This document shows positions 59,401 through 64,000 of a DNA stretch of 64,000 nucleotides, in pieces. The number at the start of each line of letters is the position of its first letter. The stretch's first letter is position 1. The notes below the pieces were generated by a model, which did no database searches, was not told the DNA's origin, and saw only the letters and a program-made list of their open reading frames with translations. The translations under genes were made by a program, and so were the position numbers. The DNA is from Symbiodinium natans (Eukaryota; Sar; Dinophyceae; Suessiales; Symbiodiniaceae), in the NCBI GenBank assembly GCA_905221605.1, contig CAJNDS010002779.1, positions 778,177 to 842,176 of the forward strand, written 5' to 3'.

Positions 59401-59781
59401 ATACAAATGCATGTATGCCAATGAAAGCTGGCAAATTTTGCAAAGTTGCGTGATGGTTGCGTTGAGGAGAGAGTGCGCGTGGTCTCCATCTGAGCGCCCG
59501 TGTGCAGTTGCAGTAGTCGGTATGCCCGAGGGAAGTGTGGAACTTGAGCTGGCTGCCGACAGGGTTGAGGGTTTCGGGTTGCACGGTTGATTCATGGAGC
59601 TCGTGGCATCGCATCGCATCGGGTGGAATCTAACCAGTGGTCGCTTTTGTTTCGGGATGAATGGTTGCCTTGCGCATGCATAGGCCACCTCAGCAACGAG
59701 CAAGTGCAGTACGCTGCATGCGACGCGTTTGTCGCCGTGGAAATCATCGAGGACAATTGGGCATCCGCATTCTCGCTGTGA
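47791..59781 (+). CDS. Gene C: micro-exon gene for DEDDy 3'-5' exonuclease (RNase D/WRN/MUT-7-like)
   Basis: The 3' half is clear: VLVTSDPDEP-CEAELRSFL, GILGLDAEW (Exo I, DxE), LVQLAS, FLKVGVGIAQD (Exo II region), LGALCWAML, RRSDWTGHLSNEQVQYAACD (Exo III, YxxxD), stop TGA 59779-59781. Phases fit across 54323-54394, 55080-55162, 55327-55416, 55723-55744, [gap], 56615-56681, 58707-58762, 59207-59267, 59684-59781. Upstream exons from 47791 (ERELRRRK, VNFACFRSLLGSHR, LWKCLKNHM-AGRLYILLSLAE-AETVRKVLHARA) are on the same strand and in phase with one another, but I cannot show that they belong to the same transcript. The N-terminal part is helical and unrecognised. RNA or DNA 3'-end trimming is the expected activity. 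Confidence 0.7.
47868..48085. mobile_element. Family IX element, composite
   Basis: Two TAGGGGTCGGAAT starts flank a TTTAGGG array, then CTTATGGTCCCTTTCTAAAT and a 48-nt C run before CCTATTCTATTCAGG. Confidence 0.6.
48013..48060. repeat. Poly-C tract, 48 nt
   Basis: Uninterrupted C run, the longest homopolymer in the window. Confidence 0.95.
48088..48176. mobile_element. Family II inverted-repeat element
   Basis: GGGCTGTTCCCCCTTATACT...AGCATAAGGGGGACATCCCAA. Abuts a family IX element and a 48-nt C run. Confidence 0.72.
48430..48471 (+). CDS. Gene C upstream exon (tentative)
   Basis: VNFACFRSLLGSHR after CGAGAG; 3' end uncertain. Confidence 0.35.
48996..49070 (+). CDS. Short ORF: serine run with acidic tail
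   Basis: 24 codons MANLEEQSTTSSSSSSS...NSSDDDA then TGA. Looks like a protein C-terminus or a micropeptide; no splice context is convincing. Confidence 0.2.
   Translation: MANLEEQSTTSSSSSSSNSSDDDA
49488..49547 (+). CDS. Gene C upstream exon
   Basis: ESCRVVSTFASLWKCLKNHM after CTTAG/G; GA donor at 49548. Coding-like and in phase with the next exon. Confidence 0.55.
49891..50015. repeat. CCCTAAA/CCCTATA array
   Basis: Mixed CCCTAAA and CCCTATAC units. Confidence 0.85.
50028..50063 (+). CDS. Gene C upstream exon
   Basis: AGRLYILLSLAE after GCCAG/G, GC donor at 50064. Confidence 0.6.
50603..50654 (+). CDS. Gene C upstream exon
   Basis: AETVRKVLHARATEKPE plus one base, after CACAG/G, GC donor at 50655. 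Gives LSLAE-AETVRKVL with the previous exon. Confidence 0.6.
50726..50776. repeat. (AT)n microsatellite
   Basis: Directly follows a TTTAGGG array. Confidence 0.9.
50982..51062. mobile_element. Family IX element
   Basis: GGGTCGGAGTAACTACG...TATAAATATACTAGAATAAC...CCCTATTCAATT. Confidence 0.58.
52133..52210 (+). CDS. Gene C upstream exon (tentative)
   Basis: Completes Ala in phase 1, then ETCERLRGARWTAFGLDGSP and ISGAP plus one base; GA donor at 52211. Confidence 0.4.
52629..52734. repeat. TTTAGGG array
   Basis: Fifteen perfect heptamers. Confidence 0.94.
53091..53226. repeat. Imperfect tandem duplication, unit about 68 nt
   Basis: Two copies (from 53091 and 53161) sharing GGCTGAACCTTCAAAACC, GCACGTCCT and AGTCTTCTGAG; not telomere-type. 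Confidence 0.85.
53273..53332. repeat. TTTAGGG array
   Basis: Eight to nine units. Confidence 0.92.
53426..53482. repeat. (CT)n microsatellite
   Basis: Nearly pure CT dinucleotides. Confidence 0.92.
54323..54394 (+). CDS. Gene C exon
   Basis: DHCIPLILRGLARDAAYRRR then KWFE after CTGCAG/G, GC donor at 54395. Confidence 0.65.
55080..55162 (+). CDS. Gene C exon: start of exonuclease domain
   Basis: LFRALCRTDQYRLPSGTRVL then VTSDPDE and two bases; GC donor at 55163. Read without splicing, this frame ends at TAG 55193; splicing to 55327 in phase 2 gives the usual strand before Exo I. Confidence 0.65.
55327..55416 (+). CDS. Gene C exon: Exo I (LGLDAEW)
   Basis: CEAELRSFLEFPGILGLDAE then WADARGKVA and two bases. 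Asp and Glu of DxE are the first two metal ligands. GC donor at 55417. Confidence 0.8.
55723..55744 (+). CDS. Gene C micro-exon LVQLASR
   Basis: 22 nt; completes R-LVQLAS, the strand after Exo I. Phase 2 in, 0 out; GC donor. A further exon must precede 56615. Confidence 0.55.
56184..56322. mobile_element. Family X element
   Basis: CCCGAATTCTCTCCCCCTAA...GTGTAATATTTGGGGGAAGG with inner CTAAACCCCCTACCC / GGGTAGGCGGGGG arms. Confidence 0.58.
56615..56681 (+). CDS. Gene C exon: Exo II region
   Basis: DFLKVGVGIAQDRCHGSGHL then DL and one base. KVGVGIxxD is the Exo II helix with its Asp. GT donor GTGTAAG at 56682. Confidence 0.85.
57713..57795. repeat. (AT)n / TATTTATT tract
   Basis: AT runs with TTTATTTG interruptions. 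Confidence 0.88.
58486..58624. repeat. CCCCAAA then CCCTAAA array
   Basis: Alternating and then pure CCCCAAA units give way to nine pure CCCTAAA units. Confidence 0.92.
58707..58762 (+). CDS. Gene C exon
   Basis: Completes Gly, then LGALCWAMLRKKLEGLMG; matches the DLxxLAxxL helix between Exo II and III. GC donor at 58763, followed by a (GA)n tract. Confidence 0.78.
58778..58890. repeat. (GA)n / GAGG tract
   Basis: Purine-only stretch over 100 nt at the start of a gene C intron. Confidence 0.9.
59207..59267 (+). CDS. Gene C exon
   Basis: VRKPAAEQDKRIELRRSDWT plus one base; RxSDW precedes Exo III. GC donor at 59268. Confidence 0.82.
59684..59781 (+). CDS. Gene C terminal exon: Exo III (YAACDA)
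   Basis: Completes Gly, then HLSNEQVQYAACDAFVAVEI and IEDNWASAFSL, stop TGA. Tyr-x3-Asp places it in the DEDDy subgroup. A GA donor after EIIE is an alternative to the stop. Confidence 0.83.
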
Positions 59782-59954
59782 CCCGCGAGATCCCATCCCC
59801 ACACTTTTTCCCCCATGCCTCGTCCATTATGCCATCCGCAATCATCGTAAACCAAAAGCACCAACACAATCCATCGCCAGCCCAACCTTGTCCATAACCT
59901 GAACTGGGACAAGCCCCCAAACGACACACCCGGAATAGGAAACCCAGCCCTCAC

Positions 59955-59956
<2 letters not shown>

Positions 59957-59989
<33 letters not shown>
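59957..59989. repeat. Poly-C tract, 33 nt
   Basis: Uninterrupted C run. Confidence 0.95.
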
Positions 59990-59990
<1 letters not shown>

Positions 59991-60331
59991 CCCCATTAGT
60001 TTCTCGTACTTGTAGCAGCTTCGCTCACCATACCTGATGCAGTGAACTAAGCACATCGCCTACTCGCCTCCGTCTTATAGACTTGGCAAGCAGTATCTGC
60101 ACTAACATGGTGTCGTGACCTATCCATCCAACATATGAGACATGAAGTCTGAGCAGCTGAGCATGCACCCAACCGACGTTCCATGGCTGGTTGCTATGCC
60201 AGCGAGATCGGCGCTTCCGGCGTTTTGAGTCAGATCGTTGAGCCTTCCAGTTTTTGCTGGAGCTTGGAGTTCAGATGAAAGCCAGGCACCTCGTCAGTTG
60301 GACATGAGCTAATAGCCCACGGGGACTCTGT

Positions 60332-60380
60332 CGTTCTTCTTCTTCTTCTTCTTCTGCTTCTTCTTCTTCTTCTTCTTCTT
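60332..60380. repeat. (TTC)n microsatellite
   Basis: About 16 units, one TGC interruption. Confidence 0.93.
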
Positions 60381-61121
60381 GATGGCGGCGGTGTTGCTCG
60401 TCGTTGTATGGCGGCGGTAGGGTGTTTTGATGGTGCACGCGAGTCTGTGTTTCAGTCGTAGCCCAGACTGGGTGCAGCGGTCGTCACGGGAAGCCCGGAC
60501 AGGGACCAGAGCCCAGGGTCCAGAAACGGGCCCAGCAAGGGCCGGACAGAGCATTGCTTGAGTGAGCCTTATCAGTGCTTCATTTGAGCCTTCTTGTCTA
60601 GAGCTTGCTTGGGCCTTGTCTGGTTTGGGGGAGGGTGAAGCATACAACGAAGCTGCACCTGTCCCACGGACCTTGCCAGCCTCCTTGACCACGGCTGTTC
60701 ACTTTGTCGCCTGAGGGTATGTGCGCCGGGCCCTGTAACAGTTTCGTGAAAAGCTTGACCAAGCCTCGTAGTCTCGACAAGTTAGTTGTCTGAAGCAATA
60801 GCAACGTTAATCATGCGACCCGTTCTGAGTCAGACAAACATAGTATCCAGACAACACCACTATTTTGCCACACGCCTTGCTGATTCCGACTTATCCCGAG
60901 CTTCTTCTTACACTATTGTACAAAGCTCGAGGCTTATCAAGCAGCTAATTGAGGCTTGTCTTGATTTTCGTCTGTGGGGGGGAGTAGCACAGGGGGCCGT
61001 AGGGCGTCTCATGAATCTTAAGCATATTGGGTTGAAAGGGGCCTATGGTCAGGAGTTTAGGGAATTAAGGTTAACTGGGGCTCTAGGCGCATGCTTAGCT
61101 ATAGGGTCTGAGGTTGAAGAT

Positions 61122-61318
61122 ACACCCTAAACCCTAAACCCTAAACCCTAAACCCTAAACCCTAAACCCTAAACCCTAAACCCTAAACCCTAAACCCCAA
61201 ACCCCAAACCCCAAACCCCAAACCCCAAACCCCAAACCCTAAACCCTAAACCCTAAACCCTAAACCCTAAACCCTAAGCCCTAAACCCTAAACCCTAAAC
61301 CCTAAACCCTAAACCATA
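61122..61318. repeat. Long telomere-type array, 28 units
   Basis: Ten CCCTAAA, six CCCCAAA, then CCCTAAA again: a homogeneous block of a variant inside the normal repeat. Confidence 0.95.
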
Positions 61319-61353
61319 CCATGGCGAAGTCGGATGCTGCACCGCGTTGAGAG

Positions 61354-61432
61354 GAGATGCACGCGCGGCACTGCGCACCAGAGACGACGATCCACGAGTG
61401 GTGCTGCGACCTCATCGACAAGCTGCCCAAAG
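61354..61432 (+). CDS. Gene D exon (unidentified gene)
   Basis: EMHARHCAPETTIHEWCCDL then IDKLPK plus one base; acceptor GAG/G, GA donor at 61433. Strong coding look, no family recognised. Confidence 0.55.
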
Positions 61433-61667
61433 GAGCCTTTAGGGTTTAGGGTTTAGGGTTGAGGGTTTATGGTTTAGGGTTTCGGGCGTCGTCATTCGCA
61501 GCTGTCTGTTGTGTCCGTGACAGCAAGAAACGAAAGTATGGCTGCGAGCGCATAGTAGCAATCGATAGGGTTTGGACAGAGCAAACAGAAAATTTGCAAA
61601 GCTAGCGGCTACAAGCGATTCCCTGTCCCCAACTGCACCTATGCCATTGGAATCTAGATGTTCATAT

Positions 61668-61722
61668 GGGTGTTTCCCAAAATAGGGGTGCCCATTTATA
61701 CCCCCATTTTCAGAAACCCCAT
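61668..61722. mobile_element. Family VI element, short
   Basis: GGGTGTTTCCCAAAATAGGG...CCCCCATTTTCAGAAACCCC. Confidence 0.6.
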
Positions 61723-62919
61723 ATGACAGCAGTCATTGCGCATGGCCCGCGATTGGCTAACGAAACAGCCGAATTGTTCTGACAGTGGTGGTCGTGGTCA
61801 TTATCGTGCTTGTACTAGGAGGAGCAGTAGCGAAACACAAATGGTTGTTGGCAACAGCTTGTTGCCCATTAGCAAATTCCCCTGAGCTACTGTTCCAAAT
61901 GTCCCAAACTGAGCCGCAAACCTGTACCTAAAAACCCTAAGCCCTAAATACCAGACGCCCCCAACCCTAAACCCGAAACCCGATAAGCCCCAAAAACCCT
62001 AAGGCCTTTTAAGCTCTACGCAACCCTAGAGCCCTAAATCGTGTCACGCAGCCAGGAGGGCTACAGGCCCGGCGCACGGGCCCAAAGAAGCCTCAGAAGG
62101 CAAGCCAAGGAAACTTCGTGCTGGTTTTTGGTAGCTCTACTATAGGGTCAGTTCTCAAAATCATGGTCGCTTTTGGGTCCCCTAAATTATTAGGGGCCGC
62201 CTTCTACTAGTAACCCCAAAAGGGGCCGCAATTTAGAGAAGTCACAAAGTGAGGGCTTAGGGTTTGGAAAAACATGTTGCAAGGTGTACTCACATTTACA
62301 ACAGCGTGTACTCGCCATCCACATAGCTTGAATGGCTCAGAGAGCTCTCGATCTACAAGTGCATTCGGAGTTTGGTGCATGTGTACCCAAAAAGCCACCT
62401 AAACCCTAAACCCTCTACCCTAAACCCTAAGCCCTAAACTCTGCCTTTACGAAGAAGGGGAGGGAGTCCTGAATCCAAAGTGCAAGTACTTTTGCTTTCA
62501 CTTTCGGTTGTCTTCATGCCTATACAAGTCCTGCTAGCTTTCCTTTTATGTGTTGCTTTCATCTTCACTGTTAATTTGTTCTTCTGACCCCGATCTGCGC
62601 AAGACGCTGCTAGAACGTGCAGGGCAATAAGCTGACAGGGCTCCAAGGCAGGTTTTTTGGGGTCGTTTTCGGATCAAGAAGTGATGGGGGGGATCCAAGC
62701 GCAAGGTCGGAAGATTGAACTAAGATGTTGGCATCTGTCCTGGTTCCAAGGCATACCAGCTAGTAGGGCTTCGGGTTTGCAAGGTCATGAGGTATTGGGC
62801 TTACATTGGCTTCACAGGCTTATAAGGACTAAAAGGGTTTGCAGTTCTTAAGCTGTACTTGTCAGCGGGCAAGAGCCTACTTAGGGCTGCTGGTGGGGGT
62901 TTGATCTAAGGGTATTTAC

Positions 62920-63047
62920 GTGGGCCCTTAGCATGGTCCCTGACCTCCGTCAAAGGGTTCCGAAGCATGGGTCCTTGGGTTGTATAGCGTATATAAGGGG
63001 TATATAAGGGGTCCCCTTTTCAGGGCCCATACTAAGAGACCATATGG
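62920..63047. mobile_element. Family VIII-like element
   Basis: GGGCCCTTAGCATGGTCCCT...AGGGCCCATACTAAGAGACC with two GTATATAAGGGG units inside. Related ends with CATGTAACTACCCTAAG occur at 10160-10220 and 26825-26945. Confidence 0.6.
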
Positions 63048-63265
63048 GTGGTTGTGAAAATGATGATCCCTTTTGTGGTATAGTACCCTATATACTAGGT
63101 GCCGTATCATTTTTGACAACCACCCATATGTAACTACCCTAAGAGATGAGCAACAAGGTGTCATTAGTCTGCCACTTGTGAGGCTGTCGTGCATGCACCC
63201 AAGCGCCAGACTTTGCTGTGCCTTGGCTTTCCATGTTCCCACGGGAAGGAATGAATGTACTAGAG

Positions 63266-63350
63266 GGGTCGGAATAAATGCGAAGAGTCTTCCCTTCTGC
63301 ACATGGTCCCTGTATAGATAGACTACAATAACCTCCAAAACCCTATTCTA
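63266..63350. mobile_element. Family IX element
   Basis: AGGGGTCGGAATAAATGCG...TAGACTACAATAACCTC...CCCTATTCTAATTCTCAAG. Confidence 0.58.
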
Positions 63351-63531
63351 ATTCTCAAGGGTTATCAAAACCCCTAATTACGGTATATACTTTGCGCATT
63401 CGCGCTTCAGAGGCAGCCCAGGAACCCCCAATAAACTAGAGGAACGTGTCAGGTAGAAGTTTCCCTGAACCCTTGATAAAAAGCCCGAAACCCTGAACCC
63501 TAAACCCTAAACCCTAAACCCTAAACCCCAG

Positions 63532-63595
63532 GTATGGAGGGATCAAGCTCCTCTCCCCGAAGGGCCTCCACCTGGCCAACGTCTCCAGCGCCAAA
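63532..63595 (+). CDS. Gene D exon (unidentified gene)
   Basis: YGGIKLLSPKGLHLANVSSA then K, starting in phase 2; acceptor CCCAG/G, GC donor at 63596. Linked to 61354 only by strand and style. Confidence 0.55.
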
Positions 63596-64000
63596 GCTGC
63601 GCCTCGCCGGGGCACGTAGGGTTTAGGGTTTAGGGTTTAGGGTTTAGGGTTTATAGGTTTATAGGGTTTTGGGTTTGGGGTTTGGGGTTTTGGGTTTACA
63701 GGCTTATGTCGGAAGTTTTGGGGCTTCTACGGTTTATGCAAGATGTCATGGGACGTCCCATGCGAGAAGAACGCAAGAGATCCTTAGCAAAGAAGCGAAT
63801 TATCAATTGACTGCAGAAGGCTAAGAATTCACCGCCTTCGCTGCCTGTGGCGTTGGCAGTATAAATTCAACACAACTTGTGGATCCACAACCGGCAAAGG
63901 GCAACTTTGAAATACATTAGCTGGAGGCGAGTACGGCCGTTTAACGACTAAGTCGTACTGGTCACTCCCGAAAACAGACTTCAGCCACTCAGCCTGTGCA
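63596..64000. other. Right edge, no gene recognised
   Basis: TTTAGGG array at 63618-63660, then unique sequence to the end. Confidence 0.5.

Larger units (their letters stand above)
59782..61353. other. Intergenic region
   Basis: Holds the 33-nt C run, a (TTC)n microsatellite (60332-60380), largely unique sequence, then a long CCCTAAA-CCCCAAA-CCCTAAA array (61122-61318). A Lys-rich minus frame here is the microsatellite read in reverse. Confidence 0.5.
61433..63531. other. Probable gene D intron or intergenic DNA
   Basis: A TTTAGGG patch (61439-61475), a family VI element, family VIII and IX elements near the 3' end, and unique DNA between. No exon recognised. Confidence 0.4.

Noticed and set aside
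858-63660. Chromosome end
   Set aside because: Telomere heptamers are in many short arrays in both orientations inside genes, so they are interstitial.
1-64000. tRNA, rRNA, snRNA or spliced-leader RNA genes
   Set aside because: I saw no cloverleaf with conserved A/B boxes, no rRNA core sequences and no copy of the dinoflagellate spliced leader, but I could not run a search.

Overview
The window looks like nuclear DNA of a dinoflagellate. Three things point there: interstitial arrays of the TTTAGGG telomere heptamer in almost every intron; intron donors that are mostly GC, with GT and GA as well; and acceptors that are usually AG followed by G. I cannot name the species from sequence alone. 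All comparisons to protein families are from memory, with no database search.

The dominant object is one giant plus-strand gene (gene A) from about 915 to its stop at 45246. It encodes a DUF3638/DUF3645 protein with a degenerate SF2-helicase-like ATPase core. I traced it by hand as about 64 micro-exons (mean near 50 nt, smallest clear one 15 nt), about 3.2 kb of coding sequence in 44 kb. Reading phase is compatible at all but two junctions, where a small exon is probably missing. Its introns are filled with telomere-type repeats, MITE-like inverted repeats, microsatellites and homopolymers. One 3.1-kb intron (13849-16978) contains a nested FkbM-like methyltransferase gene. That gene is itself interrupted by a 122-nt MITE with GA-AG ends, which is a very clear introner (intron-generating transposon).

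Upstream, 1-255 is the 3' end of a probable nucleobase (NCS2-type) permease. Downstream of gene A lies a two-exon gene (45706-46366) with a predicted bipartite plastid presequence. It is followed by a second micro-exon gene (47791-59781, 5' part tentative) whose 3' half is a DEDDy 3'-5' exonuclease (RNase D/WRN/MUT-7 type). Two further exons (61354-61432 and 63532-63595) belong to an unidentified gene that continues past the window. All confident genes are on the plus strand.

The rest is repeats: dozens of CCCTAAA/TTTAGGG arrays and variants, at least ten families of short inverted-repeat elements in several copies, AT and GA/CT microsatellites, and homopolymer C or G tracts up to 48 nt. Most long open frames outside the exons are read-throughs of these repeats and are not genes.
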